Positions 37,934 through 48,337 of a stretch of DNA of 64,000 nt are shown one piece after another. The first letter of the stretch is position 1; every line of letters begins with the position of its first letter. The position numbers and the translations under genes are program-made. The stretch is from Flavobacterium sp. (lineage in GTDB: Bacteria > Bacteroidota > Bacteroidia > Flavobacteriales > Flavobacteriaceae), in contig JAIPAM010000006.1 in NCBI GenBank assembly GCA_021740105.1, forward strand, positions 1 through 64,000. The letters run 5' to 3'. The notes under the pieces are model-generated. The model had not been told where the DNA came from, did not search any database, and was given only the letters and a program-made list of their open reading frames with translations.

Positions 37934-40782
37934 TTACTTAAATACATTTTTCGTCTGGAATACAATTCATAGAATTGATCGTCTTTTAAATCATCTATAA
38001 ATAATATGCTCTCCCCTGTTGATTTCATTTCTGGTCCAAGCGCTTTATTAACACCGTGGAATTTGCTAAATGAAAATACAGGTTGCTTGATTGCATACCC
38101 TTTTAATTGCGGATTGAATTTAAAATCGGTTACTTTATTATGACCTAACATTACTTTAGTAGCATAATTCACATAAGGTTCACCATAGGCTTTAGCAATA
38201 AAAGGAACCGTTCGAGAAGCTCGTGGATTGGCCTCTATAATATAAACGGTATCGTCTTTAATCGCAAATTGTATGTTTATTAATCCTACGGTTCTAAGGG
38301 CTAAAGCAATTTTTTTGGTATGGTCTTTAATTTGTTGCATTACAAATTCCCCGAGGTTAAAGGGAGGTAAAGTGGCATTACTATCTCCAGAATGCACTCC
38401 GCAAGGCTCAATGTGTTCCATAATTCCAATGATATATACATTTTCACCATCACAAATCGCATCGGCTTCAGCTTCAATCGCACCATCTAAATAGTGGTCT
38501 AAAAGTAATTTATTTCCAGGAATCGATTTTAATAAATCGATAACGTGTTCTTCTAATTCTTGCTTGTTGATCACAATTTTCATTCCTTGACCACCCAATA
38601 CATAAGAAGGTCTAACTAAAAGTGGAAAGTCCAATACATCCGCTAATTGTGAAGCTTCATCTGCCGTTTCAGCAATACCGAATTGAGGGAAAGGAATTTG
38701 TAATTCTGTTAAAAGTTCAGAAAAACGGCCTCTGTCTTCAGCTAGATCTAAAGCGTCAAAACTAGTCCCGATGATTTTTATTCCGTGTTTAGATAATTTT
38801 TCTGCTAGTTTTAGCGCCGTTTGTCCACCTAATTGAACAATTACACCTTCCGGCTTTTCGTGTCTTATAATGTCATAAATATGTTCCCAAAATACAGGTT
38901 CAAAATACAATTTATCAGCGGTATCAAAATCGGTTGAAACGGTTTCTGGATTACAATTGATCATGATGGTTTCATATCCACATTCTGCAGCAGCTAAAAC
39001 TCCGTGAACACATGAATAATCAAACTCAATTCCTTGTCCAATTCTGTTTGGCCCTGAGCCCAATACAACTATTTTTTTCTTATCAGTTACAAAACTTTCA
39101 TTATCAACGTATTTAGTTCCGTTGGCAGTTTCAATTTCCGCTTCAAAAGTAGAGTAGTAGTAAGGTGTTTTCGCTTTAAATTCTGCTGCACAAGTATCAA
39201 CTAATTTGTAAACTCTTTTTACATTTTTCTCTTCACGCAACTTGTACACTTGACTTTCTAAACAGCCCATCATGTGAGCAATTTGACGGTCAGCGAATCC
39301 TTTTTGTTTGGCTTCCAATAATAATTCTTTAGGTAAAGTGTCAACTTTGAAATTGGAAATTTCTTTTTGTAAAATGAATAATTCTTCATATTGTTTCAAA
39401 AACCACATATCAATTTTTGTAATTTCATGAATTCTGCTCAATGGAATTCCCATTGCTATTGCATCATAAATTACAAATACTCGATCCCAACTCGCATAAG
39501 TTAATTTCTCTATAATTTGTTCGTAGTTGTTATATCCTTTTCCATCGGCACCAAGTCCATTTCTTTTAATTTCTAATGATTGAGTGGCTTTGTGTAAGGC
39601 TTCTTGGAAAGAACGTCCAATTCCCATTACTTCTCCCACCGACTTCATTTGCAATCCTAAAGTTCGATCTGCACCTTCAAACTTGTCAAAATTCCAACGT
39701 GGTATTTTTACAATCACATAATCCAATGTTGGTTCAAATAATGCTGAAGTAGATTTGGTAATTTGATTTTGTAATTCATCTAAGTGGTATCCTAAAGCCA
39801 ATTTCGAAGCGATTTTTGCGATTGGATAACCGGTGGCTTTTGATGCTAATGCTGATGATCTTGATACGCGAGGGTTGATTTCAATGGCAACAATATCTTC
39901 TTTTTCGTCAGGAGAAACGGCAAATTGTACGTTACAACCTCCAGCAAAATTCCCGATACTTCTCATCATCAAAATGGCCATATCACGCATTTTTTGGAAA
40001 GTAGTATCAGACAATGTCATTGCAGGTGCCACGGTAATACTATCTCCTGTATGAATTCCCATTGGATCCATATTTTCGATAGAACAAATAATTACAACAT
40101 TGTCATTTTTATCACGTAAAAGTTCCAATTCGTATTCTTTCCAACCAATTAAAGCCTTGTCAATTAAGACTTCGTGTATAGGTGAGGCTTCTAAGCCTCT
40201 GGTCAATAATTCATCAAATTCTTCTTTATGGTGAACAAATGCAGCGCCTGTTCCACCCAAGGTAAATGAAGGTCTAATTACCAATGGAAACCCAAATTCT
40301 TGAGCGATTTCTTTTCCTTTTAAAAAGGAAGTTGCCGTTTTAGCTGGAGCGGTAGGAACTCCAATTTTTGCTAATAGTTGTTTGAATTGTTCTCTATCTT
40401 CAGTAATGTTTATCGCATTAATATCTACACCTATTAATCGCACACCAAAATCTTCCCAAATTCCTTTTTCATCGGCTTCCAAACATAAATTCAAAGCGGT
40501 TTGCCCGCCCATTGTTGGTAAAACAGCATCAATTTGCGGATGTGCTTTAAGAATTTCAATAATCGATTTTGTAGTTAATGGTTTTAAATAAATATGATCC
40601 GCCATTGAAGGGTCGGTCATAATAGTTGCAGGATTTGAATTGATCAAAATCACTTCTATTCCTTCTTCACGGATGGAACGAGCAGATTGTGATCCAGCAT
40701 AATCAAATTCACAGGCTTGCCCAATAACAATAGGTCCTGAGCCTATAATTAAAATCGATTTTATGGAATTGTCCTTTGGCAT
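37930..40782 (-). CDS. carB: carbamoyl-phosphate synthase large subunit (short form)
   Basis: SIKSILIIGSGPIVIGQACEFDYAGSQ; two ATP-grasp halves; ends soon after second carbamoyl-P domain. Confidence 0.97.
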   Translation of the reverse strand: MPKDNSIKSILIIGSGPIVIGQACEFDYAGSQSARSIREEGIEVILINSNPATIMTDPSMADHIYLKPLTTKSIIEILKAHPQIDAVLPTMGGQTALNLCLEADEKGIWEDFGVRLIGVDINAINITEDREQFKQLLAKIGVPTAPAKTATSFLKGKEIAQEFGFPLVIRPSFTLGGTGAAFVHHKEEFDELLTRGLEASPIHEVLIDKALIGWKEYELELLRDKNDNVVIICSIENMDPMGIHTGDSITVAPAMTLSDTTFQKMRDMAILMMRSIGNFAGGCNVQFAVSPDEKEDIVAIEINPRVSRSSALASKATGYPIAKIASKLALGYHLDELQNQITKSTSALFEPTLDYVIVKIPRWNFDKFEGADRTLGLQMKSVGEVMGIGRSFQEALHKATQSLEIKRNGLGADGKGYNNYEQIIEKLTYASWDRVFVIYDAIAMGIPLSRIHEITKIDMWFLKQYEELFILQKEISNFKVDTLPKELLLEAKQKGFADRQIAHMMGCLESQVYKLREEKNVKRVYKLVDTCAAEFKAKTPYYYSTFEAEIETANGTKYVDNESFVTDKKKIVVLGSGPNRIGQGIEFDYSCVHGVLAAAECGYETIMINCNPETVSTDFDTADKLYFEPVFWEHIYDIIRHEKPEGVIVQLGGQTALKLAEKLSKHGIKIIGTSFDALDLAEDRGRFSELLTELQIPFPQFGIAETADEASQLADVLDFPLLVRPSYVLGGQGMKIVINKQELEEHVIDLLKSIPGNKLLLDHYLDGAIEAEADAICDGENVYIIGIMEHIEPCGVHSGDSNATLPPFNLGEFVMQQIKDHTKKIALALRTVGLINIQFAIKDDTVYIIEANPRASRTVPFIAKAYGEPYVNYATKVMLGHNKVTDFKFNPQLKGYAIKQPVFSFSKFHGVNKALGPEMKSTGESILFIDDLKDDQFYELYSRRKMYLSK

Positions 40783-40854
40783 ATTAAAGTTGGTGTTGTG
40801 TAGTTAGTGTTGTTTTTATTAGCCGTATTTATTTTATTCGTTTAAAGATATAAA

Positions 40855-40885
40855 AAAAGGCGATACTAATAACAGTAACGCCTTT
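40855..40885 (-). terminator. terminator downstream of rpmH
   Basis: AAAGGCG...CGCCTTT with T-run on minus strand. Confidence 0.7.
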
Positions 40886-40904
40886 ATGTATGTTTAAATA
40901 AACA

Positions 40905-41066
40905 TTATTTTTTGTGTCTTGGTTCAGATGAAACAGTCAATTTATGTCTTCCTTTAGCTCTTCTACGAGCAAGGACTTTTCTTCCATTAGCAGAAGCCAT
41001 TCTGTCCATAAATCCGTGCTTATTTCTTCTCTTTCTTTTCGATGGTTGAAACGTTCTTTTGCTCAT
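40905..41066 (-). CDS. rpmH: 50S ribosomal protein L34 (absent from supplied ORF track)
   Basis: Reverse-strand translation [53 protein letters not shown]. Confidence 0.98.
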
Positions 41067-41139
41067 TGTTTGTTATCTTTAAATCTTGTATTAAAATATC
41101 TTGATTGGGTTTTTAAATATCTATTTCTAAAACCGAGTG

Positions 41140-41169
41140 CAAATATACAAAGAGTTTTATTCTTTGCAA
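41140..41169 (-). promoter_or_regulatory. rpmH promoter (TTG-N19-TATATTTG)
   Basis: Minus strand TTG (41169-41167), 19-nt spacer, TATATTTG (41147-41140). Confidence 0.75.
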
Positions 41170-41203
41170 GTAGTTTTGTAAAAATATTTTAAATTCCTTT
41201 TAC

Positions 41204-41211
41204 TATCTTTG
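41204..41211 (+). promoter_or_regulatory. -7 box (TATCTTTG) for downstream gene
   Basis: TATCTTTG, 22 nt before ATG. Confidence 0.5.
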
Positions 41212-41233
41212 CAAAAACAATTAAACAAATATT

Positions 41234-41749
41234 ATGTTTCATAAAAACATCAAACTAATTTTAGCTGCTCTTATTATAGGTAGTGGAATTTGGAGTTTTA
41301 TTGACGGGGAAATTGGAAATGGTATTTTCTTAATTTTCTTGTCGTTGATTCCTATCTTTTTATATTTCAAAAACGAATTTATCCTATTGGCTTTTTTAAA
41401 GTTAAGAAAACAAGATTTTCCAGGTGCTCAAAAATGGTTAGCCCATATTAAATACCCTGAAACCGCTTTAGTTCGCAAGCAGCAAGGTTATTTTAATTAC
41501 CTTCATGGAATTATGCTTTCGCAAACTAATTTAATTCAGGCTGAGAAATATTTTAAGAAAGCCATTGAATTTGGATTATCAATGGATATGGATTTAGCGG
41601 TTGCAAAATTAAATTTAGCTGGGGTTGCAATGTCAAGAAGAAGAAAATTAGAAGCTACTAATTTGTTGAATGAAGCTAAGAAATTAGACAAACAAAACAT
41701 GCTTAAGGATCAAATTGTAATGATGAAAGAGCAAATGAAAAAAATGTAA
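41234..41749 (+). CDS. membrane protein with TPR-like C-terminal region
   Basis: Two N-term TM helices, AEKYFKKAIEFGLSMDMDLAVAKLNLAG TPR-like. Confidence 0.75.
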   Translation: MFHKNIKLILAALIIGSGIWSFIDGEIGNGIFLIFLSLIPIFLYFKNEFILLAFLKLRKQDFPGAQKWLAHIKYPETALVRKQQGYFNYLHGIMLSQTNLIQAEKYFKKAIEFGLSMDMDLAVAKLNLAGVAMSRRRKLEATNLLNEAKKLDKQNMLKDQIVMMKEQMKKM

Positions 41750-41765
41750 TTGTTATATTGCAAAT

Positions 41766-41803
41766 AAAAAAAAGGCTGTTCATTTCGACAGCCTTTTTTT
41801 TTA
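41766..41803. terminator. bidirectional terminator
   Basis: AAAAAAAGGCTGT TCATTTCG ACAGCCTTTTTTTTT. Confidence 0.85.
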
Positions 41804-41863
41804 CAATACTATTAATATCAATCAATGGATAATTAGACTTTTGATTTTCAGTTTCCTGCCTTT

Positions 41864-44227
41864 TTAAAATTTATAATTGAATGTTGTCATAATTTGTCTC
41901 GGCGCAATTGGGTTCATGCTGTAATTCTCATGAACGGTATAATTGAGAACATTTGCAATATTGGATAACTTACTTAATATTGATATGGATTTCCATTTGT
42001 ATCCAATTGATAAATCAAATGTCGTAAATCCTGAAATAGGAATTTTTCTGTCGGGCATTGTTTGGCCATAAGTATTGTTCCAGCCTCCTAATCTTTCTCC
42101 AATATAATTTCCAATTATCCCGAAACTAAGCCCATTTAATTTTCCATAATTAGTGGTATAAAATGCACTAAAATTTCCTGTATTGTAGGGAGTTCTAGTT
42201 AACCGCTCTCCCTCAACAAAGCTACCAAACGCTCCATTTGATTTGGTGAATTTCATGTCGTTGTAACTGTAACCAGCCAAAACAGTTAATCCTTCAATTG
42301 GACTTGAGGAGATGTCTATTTCGATACCCTGGCTTGTAGTTTCTCCATTTAAGGTTTTAATATTGCTATTGGTGTTTGGAGTTCCATCTAAATTCAACTC
42401 GGCTGTTTGGGCTAGATTATTATTGATGATAGTATAAAAAGTGATGTTTGTACTCAATAATCCTTTAAAGCAATCTTTTTTAAGTCCAATTTCATATTGG
42501 TCAATTAGGGAAGGTTTTAGCGTTTCATTATAAATAGTAACGCCAGTATTTGGGGTAAATGAATTGGAATAACTCGTAAAAACAGAAGTGTTGTTGTTTG
42601 GTTGGTAAACGATTCCAATTTTAGGAGAAAAGGCACTGCTTATTCTTTTGTCATCTGTTGTGATACTATTTGAAATTAGATTATTATTTTCTGCTTTTGC
42701 TTCTTGCCACGACCAACGAATTCCTGCTAATATTTTTATTTTTTCTTTAATAGAGATCAAATCCTGAAAATAAATTCCAAAGTTATTGGTAGTAGTTTGA
42801 ACAATTCTAGTGTTAGTAGCTTCAGGTATAAAGGTATTTTGGGTATACAAATTTAAATTGAAGATATTAATTGTATCGTAAAAAAATGGATTAAATACGT
42901 ATGTATAAGCGTCTGCTATGGAATTATCAATATCCAAACCGGTAAATAGTTGGTGTTTTATTTTTCCAGTTTTGTATGTTCCAGAAAGGTTTATTTGATT
43001 AACAATCAATTGTTCATTGATTTTGTACTGACCAAGAGGTCTGTTCCAATTACCGTTTTCAATTGGTTGAATTCGCTCTGTTCCTTTCCAAGAACGTTCA
43101 AAATTTTGAAATGCGGAATTAATATTTAGTTTCCAATTTTCATTTAATTTATATTTTAACTGGCTTGATAAACTAGATTGGAATGTTTGTCCATTAGACC
43201 AAGTGGCGCCTAAATAAGTATTTCGGGGAATATCGACAATTGTAGTTCCAATTGATCCGGTACCAAAATCGGGAATCCAGTTGTCTTTTAGATAATCTCC
43301 TTGTAAAATAAATTCTGATTTTTTACTTTTTAGTACTAGGGACGGATTGATATAAAATCGGTCTGTTGTTACAATATCTCTAAAACTATTTGCCTTTTCA
43401 TAAGTTGAAATCAATCTGTAGGCAACTTTTTTTGAGAAGGGTCCATAAAAATCTATAGTTGGTTTATTGAATGAGTTACTCCCAATTTGATAAGAAATTT
43501 CACCTCCATTTTTGAAAAGCGGTTTTTTGGTGACCATGTTTACAATTCCACCAGGGGTCACATTTCCAAATAATAGCGCAGAACCCCCTTTAAGAATTTC
43601 TACTTTATCTAAAGTGGCTACCTCAGGCATAGCACCTCCGTTCATTCTAAATCCATTTTTAAAAATATTGGTTGCAGTCATTTCGTAGCCTCTAGACCAT
43701 AATGATTCTTGAGCTCCTCCTCTTGAGGAGCCGATATAAACTCCATTAACATTTTTCAAAACGTCGCTTAATCGAATGGTTTGTTGTTGTAATAAGGTTG
43801 AGTTTCCTACAATTTGAAGACTTTGTGGTAAATCAAATGGTTTTATTTCTAATCCAGAAAGTATGGTTTCCTTTTTTTTATTGGGACTGTCTTTTATTTT
43901 TATTACTATTTCTTTCAGTTCGTTAATTACTTCATTAAGAGTGAATATTACAAAGTAAGTTTCATTCTCTTTTACCAATATTTCCTTGGTTTGTTTTTTT
44001 ATTTTTTCTCCTTCTAATACCAATGTGTGAATTCCCAATGGGAAATTTGGAATGGTAAATTCTCCTTTTTTATCGGTTTTTATTGAAATACCATTTTTTT
44101 CTTGCTTTATTAATAAATTAGAAACTGGAAATCCATCTGTAGTTTCAATTTTACCTCTAACAATCCCGGTGTTTTGTCCGTAAATATTGATACAGTTAAA
44201 AATTAGAATAAAGAGTATTTTTTTCAT
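41864..44227 (-). CDS. TonB-dependent siderophore receptor
   Basis: CarboxypepD-reg N-term; plug VNGVYIGSSRGGAQESLWSRGYEMTATNIFKNGFRMNGGAMPEVATLDKVEILKGGSALLFGNVTPGGIVNMVTKKP. Confidence 0.92.
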   Translation of the reverse strand: MKKILFILIFNCINIYGQNTGIVRGKIETTDGFPVSNLLIKQEKNGISIKTDKKGEFTIPNFPLGIHTLVLEGEKIKKQTKEILVKENETYFVIFTLNEVINELKEIVIKIKDSPNKKKETILSGLEIKPFDLPQSLQIVGNSTLLQQQTIRLSDVLKNVNGVYIGSSRGGAQESLWSRGYEMTATNIFKNGFRMNGGAMPEVATLDKVEILKGGSALLFGNVTPGGIVNMVTKKPLFKNGGEISYQIGSNSFNKPTIDFYGPFSKKVAYRLISTYEKANSFRDIVTTDRFYINPSLVLKSKKSEFILQGDYLKDNWIPDFGTGSIGTTIVDIPRNTYLGATWSNGQTFQSSLSSQLKYKLNENWKLNINSAFQNFERSWKGTERIQPIENGNWNRPLGQYKINEQLIVNQINLSGTYKTGKIKHQLFTGLDIDNSIADAYTYVFNPFFYDTINIFNLNLYTQNTFIPEATNTRIVQTTTNNFGIYFQDLISIKEKIKILAGIRWSWQEAKAENNNLISNSITTDDKRISSAFSPKIGIVYQPNNNTSVFTSYSNSFTPNTGVTIYNETLKPSLIDQYEIGLKKDCFKGLLSTNITFYTIINNNLAQTAELNLDGTPNTNSNIKTLNGETTSQGIEIDISSSPIEGLTVLAGYSYNDMKFTKSNGAFGSFVEGERLTRTPYNTGNFSAFYTTNYGKLNGLSFGIIGNYIGERLGGWNNTYGQTMPDRKIPISGFTTFDLSIGYKWKSISILSKLSNIANVLNYTVHENYSMNPIAPRQIMTTFNYKF

Positions 44228-44391
44228 GTTTATTTAGACTGATTAAAAATAAAATGCAAATGTAAGTACAGATTATCAATTTTCAAAAGTTATTTAGAAT
44301 AATTATCAATAATATTTTTACTCTGCTGATATTGTGAAAATTACGGATTGGAATAGTTAGTATAAAATAGTAAAATTAAAATCAAATGCCC

Positions 44392-44458
44392 TAGCCCTGA
44401 TGGAAGCGGCATCCCGCACTTTTTAGTGCGGATAAAGCATACAGCAGGATAAAGCTCC
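44392..44458 (+). repeat. intergenic hairpin repeat, copy 1
   Basis: TAGCCCTGATGGAAGCGGCATCCCGCACTTTTTAGTGCGGATAAAGCATACAGCAGGATAAAGCTCC. Confidence 0.9.
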
Positions 44459-44502
44459 AAAAATTGAAAATTTCAAAACTTTATATTATCAACTATTTTT
44501 TG

Positions 44503-44510
44503 TAAATTTG
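44503..44510 (+). promoter_or_regulatory. -7 box for prfA
   Basis: TAAATTTG 25 nt before ATG. Confidence 0.55.
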
Positions 44511-44535
44511 CCCACTTAAATAAGGAAATAATAAA

Positions 44536-45612
44536 ATGTTAGACAGACTTCAAATAGTAAAACAACGTTTCGATGAGATATCGGATTTGATAATTCAACC
44601 CGATGTAATTAGCGATCAAAAGCGTTATGTACAATTGAATCAGGAATATAAAAGTTTAAAAGCACTTGCCGATAAACGTAATGAATACATTGTGGTATTA
44701 GGTAATATTGACGAAGCCAATGAGATTATTGCCGATGGGAGTGATGCAGATATGACAGAAATGGCAAAAATGCAATTGGAAGAAGCTAAAGATAGATTGC
44801 CTGTTTTGGAAGATGAAATTAAGTTTCTATTGATTCCAAAAGATGCGGAAGATGCGAAAAATGTGATGGTGGAAATTAGAGCTGGAACTGGTGGTGATGA
44901 AGCGAGTATATTTGCCGGCGATTTATTTAGAATGTACACTAAATATTGTGAAAATAGAGGTTGGAGAACCTCTGTAGTAGATATAAATGAAGGAACTTCA
45001 GGTGGATTTAAAGAGGTTATTTTTGAAGTTACCGGAGAAGATGTTTATGGTACTTTAAAATTTGAAGCCGGGGTTCACCGAGTTCAACGTGTGCCACAAA
45101 CAGAAACCCAAGGTCGTGTGCATACTTCTGCAGCTACGGTTATGGTACTTCCAGAAGCAGAAGAATTTGATGTTCAAATTGATATGAATGATGTTCGAAT
45201 TGATTTCTTTTGTTCGTCTGGACCTGGAGGACAATCGGTAAATACCACAAAATCAGCAGTTCGTCTTACACACGTTCCAACTGGTTTAGTAGCGCAATGT
45301 CAGGATCAAAAATCGCAACATAAGAATAAAGACAAAGCTATGGACGTTTTACGTTCTAGATTGTACGAGCAAGAATTGGCCAAAAAACAAGCTGAAGACG
45401 CTACAAAACGTTCGTCTCAAGTAAGTTCAGGAGACCGCTCGGCGAAAATTAGAACGTATAATTATTCTCAAGGTCGTGTAACTGATCACCGCGTGGGATT
45501 GACTTTATACGATTTAGGAAACATAATGAATGGTGATATTCAAAAAATTGTTGACGAATTGCAATTGGTGAATAACATGGAGAAATTGAAAGAAGCGAGT
45601 GAAGTTTTCTAA
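44536..45612 (+). CDS. prfA: peptide chain release factor 1
   Basis: [60 protein letters not shown]. Confidence 0.96.
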   Translation: MLDRLQIVKQRFDEISDLIIQPDVISDQKRYVQLNQEYKSLKALADKRNEYIVVLGNIDEANEIIADGSDADMTEMAKMQLEEAKDRLPVLEDEIKFLLIPKDAEDAKNVMVEIRAGTGGDEASIFAGDLFRMYTKYCENRGWRTSVVDINEGTSGGFKEVIFEVTGEDVYGTLKFEAGVHRVQRVPQTETQGRVHTSAATVMVLPEAEEFDVQIDMNDVRIDFFCSSGPGGQSVNTTKSAVRLTHVPTGLVAQCQDQKSQHKNKDKAMDVLRSRLYEQELAKKQAEDATKRSSQVSSGDRSAKIRTYNYSQGRVTDHRVGLTLYDLGNIMNGDIQKIVDELQLVNNMEKLKEASEVF

Positions 45613-45647
45613 AAGATACAAGATAATAGACTGATAGATAATTGACT

Positions 45648-45683
45648 AAAAAATGCCACACTGAATTAAGTTTGGCATTTTTT
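45648..45683 (+). terminator. terminator after prfA
   Basis: AAAAAATGCCA CACTGAATTAAGTT TGGCATTTTTT. Confidence 0.8.
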
Positions 45684-45685
45684 AT

Positions 45686-45725
45686 AAAACTTTGCGAACT
45701 TTGCGAAAAACTTTGCGAACTTTGC
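45686..45725. repeat. short tandem repeat of ACTTTGCGA-type units
   Basis: AAAACTTTGCGAACTTTGCGAAAAACTTTGCGAACTTTGC, two ~20-nt units each with two half-units. Confidence 0.85.
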
Positions 45726-45741
45726 TGTTAAACACACAACA

Positions 45742-46554
45742 ATGACTACACAACAACTAATTGACCAAATTGAAATCAAAAAATCCTTTCTTTGCGTTGG
45801 ATTAGATGTTGATTTGAATAAAATACCACCTCATTTATTAGAATTAGAAGATCCTATTTTCGAATTCAATAAAGCCATAATTGATGCAACTAATGATTTA
45901 GCGGTTTCCTACAAACCTAATACCGCTTTTTATGAAGCGTATGGAATTAAAGGTTGGATTTCATTGCAAAAAACGATCAACTACCTTAATGAAAAATATC
46001 CATCTGTTTTTACTATTGCCGATGCAAAACGGGGTGATATTGGCAATACTTCTTCTATGTATGCCAAAGCTTTCTTTGAAGATTTAAAATTTGATAGTGT
46101 AACCGTTGCACCTTACATGGGAAAAGATTCTGTGGAACCTTTTTTAGCATTTGAGAACAAGCACACCATTATGTTGGCTTTGACTTCAAATGAAGGGGCA
46201 TTTGATTTCCAAACTTTAACTATTGAAGGTAAAGAATTGTACAAACAAGTATTGGAAACATCTAAAACTTGGAAAAATTCTGAAAACCTAATGTACGTTG
46301 TAGGAGCTACTAAAGCAGAATATTTTACAGAAATACGTAAAATTGTTCCTGACAGTTTCTTGCTGGTTCCTGGTGTTGGCGCTCAAGGCGGAAGTCTTTC
46401 CGAAGTATGTAAATACGGAATGAATTCTAATGTGGGGTTGCTTATTAACTCTTCGAGAGCAATAATTTATGCCTCAAACGGAGTTGATTTTGCTGAGAAG
46501 GCAAGAGAAGAAGCTCAGAAAATGCAGTTGGAAATGGAAGCTATTTTAAAATAG
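45742..46554 (+). CDS. pyrF: orotidine 5'-phosphate decarboxylase (long type)
   Basis: [41 protein letters not shown]. Confidence 0.96.
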   Translation: MTTQQLIDQIEIKKSFLCVGLDVDLNKIPPHLLELEDPIFEFNKAIIDATNDLAVSYKPNTAFYEAYGIKGWISLQKTINYLNEKYPSVFTIADAKRGDIGNTSSMYAKAFFEDLKFDSVTVAPYMGKDSVEPFLAFENKHTIMLALTSNEGAFDFQTLTIEGKELYKQVLETSKTWKNSENLMYVVGATKAEYFTEIRKIVPDSFLLVPGVGAQGGSLSEVCKYGMNSNVGLLINSSRAIIYASNGVDFAEKAREEAQKMQLEMEAILK

Positions 46555-46556
46555 AG

Positions 46557-48158
46557 CTATTTTTTAATAAACTTATAACTTTGAATCCCTTCCTGAGAAT
46601 TTACTTTTAATATATAAATTCCACTTTGATAGTTGGATATATTCAACGTTGTTTCTTCAGTATTTAGCGTAAACGTTTCCAATTCTTGTCCTAATAACGA
46701 ATGAATAGAAATAGTTGCACCTAAAAGATTTCCACTTGATTTCAATGTTATTTCATCAGAAGCAGGATTAGGGAAAAGCACCAAATTAGTTGATTTATCA
46801 ACATTGTTATTTTCTAAAGCAGTTTGTTGATAGACCCTTACATAATCTACTTCCATTGCCGATTGAATAAATCCTGCGGTTACACTTGGTTCAATAGCTA
46901 CATTTAATAATATATATTGCTCTGCATTAAAAGGCCAAGTATACTGATTTTTAATCGCTGGATTATATGTCAAATGATTTATTCCATCAACGCTAAATGT
47001 TATTTTTTGTGCATCCCATTCCACAGCATAAACATGATAATTTATAGACACACCTGGTTTATTCTGCGCATTGGAAATATATTCACCTACAGATAAATTC
47101 CCATTAATTGGATGATGAACTGCACTAGATACAATATTTTGATTGGTACCCCAATGTTCCATAATGTCAATTTCTCCGCAGGCAGGCCAATTTAAACTAC
47201 CAAAGGTACTGGTCCAATACCCTCCAGGCTCATTTATATTTTTTCCAAGCATCCAAATTGCTGGCCATGTTCCTGCGCCTATTGGAAGTTTTGCACGAAC
47301 TTCGACACGACCGTATTTAAAAGCAAACTTTGAATTTAATCGAGCTGAGGTAAATTGTTTGGTTTTTCCTTGATCGGTAAATGTTTCTCTTTTGGCAACA
47401 ATACTCAGAATTCCATTATTAACACTTGAATTTACCTGGCGATTCGTGTAATGTTGAAGTTCTCCATTGTACCAATTATTTCCGTTTGGAAGTTGGGTTT
47501 GCGGAAACCATTTTGTAGTATTTATTCCCCCATTGGTATCAAATTCGTCACTCCAAACTAATGTATTGAAAACGGATGCTGCGCCAGAATAATAAAAGTC
47601 ATCAATATAAGCAGTAACTTGTGATGTGTTGTTTTCTCCATTAACTTGAATTAAAACTCTATTAAAATCCGATCTATTTATGGGATTTTGAGAAGTTGGA
47701 TCTAAATTAATAAAATTGTCAGTTGCAAAATTAAAGCTAATGGTTTGCCATTGGTTTAATACAATGGGTTTAATTATTTCACATTGGGTAGCCCAAGGAG
47801 AAGTTACGGAGCCATTTTGTAATTTTAACGAAATTTGATTGGTTTGATTTCCTGTAATTCCGCTAGAAGGGACATATATTTTTAAAGTAAAAACGCTACT
47901 CGTATTTAAGTTATAATTAAAACCAGCATCAAAACGAACATTGGCATATTGTGCGCCAGCGTCTGTATATTTTAAAACTTTAGTTGAAGTATTGATCCCA
48001 TTCTGAAAGGGATTCACAAATGAATTATCCATTCCGCAGCTGTCACCAAACCAAGTTGAAATGGTCGAATTTCCTTCAAAATTATCTTGCGATATTTGTG
48101 ATTGTGAAAATGAATCTATTGAAAATAATAAAATAACTCCTAAAATAAAATTGCGCAT
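46557..48158 (-). CDS. GH16 family secreted glucanase with T9SS sorting domain
   Basis: Catalytic GEIDIMEHWG; N-terminal CBM-like domain; C-term LVLFPNPASDEITL...YKFIKK. Confidence 0.93.
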   Translation of the reverse strand: MRNFILGVILLFSIDSFSQSQISQDNFEGNSTISTWFGDSCGMDNSFVNPFQNGINTSTKVLKYTDAGAQYANVRFDAGFNYNLNTSSVFTLKIYVPSSGITGNQTNQISLKLQNGSVTSPWATQCEIIKPIVLNQWQTISFNFATDNFINLDPTSQNPINRSDFNRVLIQVNGENNTSQVTAYIDDFYYSGAASVFNTLVWSDEFDTNGGINTTKWFPQTQLPNGNNWYNGELQHYTNRQVNSSVNNGILSIVAKRETFTDQGKTKQFTSARLNSKFAFKYGRVEVRAKLPIGAGTWPAIWMLGKNINEPGGYWTSTFGSLNWPACGEIDIMEHWGTNQNIVSSAVHHPINGNLSVGEYISNAQNKPGVSINYHVYAVEWDAQKITFSVDGINHLTYNPAIKNQYTWPFNAEQYILLNVAIEPSVTAGFIQSAMEVDYVRVYQQTALENNNVDKSTNLVLFPNPASDEITLKSSGNLLGATISIHSLLGQELETFTLNTEETTLNISNYQSGIYILKVNSQEGIQSYKFIKK

Positions 48159-48337
48159 AAGCTAAAAAATACAATTAAAAATACTTGAACAAAACTAATA
48201 AATAAAATTACTCTCAAATTATAATCTACCTATATATAAACTATACATGCCAAATATTTTAATAGTCTACTACTTGTTAATATGGTCCAAATATTTAATT
48301 GTTTCGCAGATTTAATCTATATTTACAAAAAAATCAA

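Noticed and set aside
44881-45612. RF1 with PQT instead of the textbook PAT/PVT anticodon-like tripeptide and GPGGQ instead of GAGGQ
   Set aside because: Likely the Bacteroidota norm; all catalytic residues kept, so not treated as unusual.
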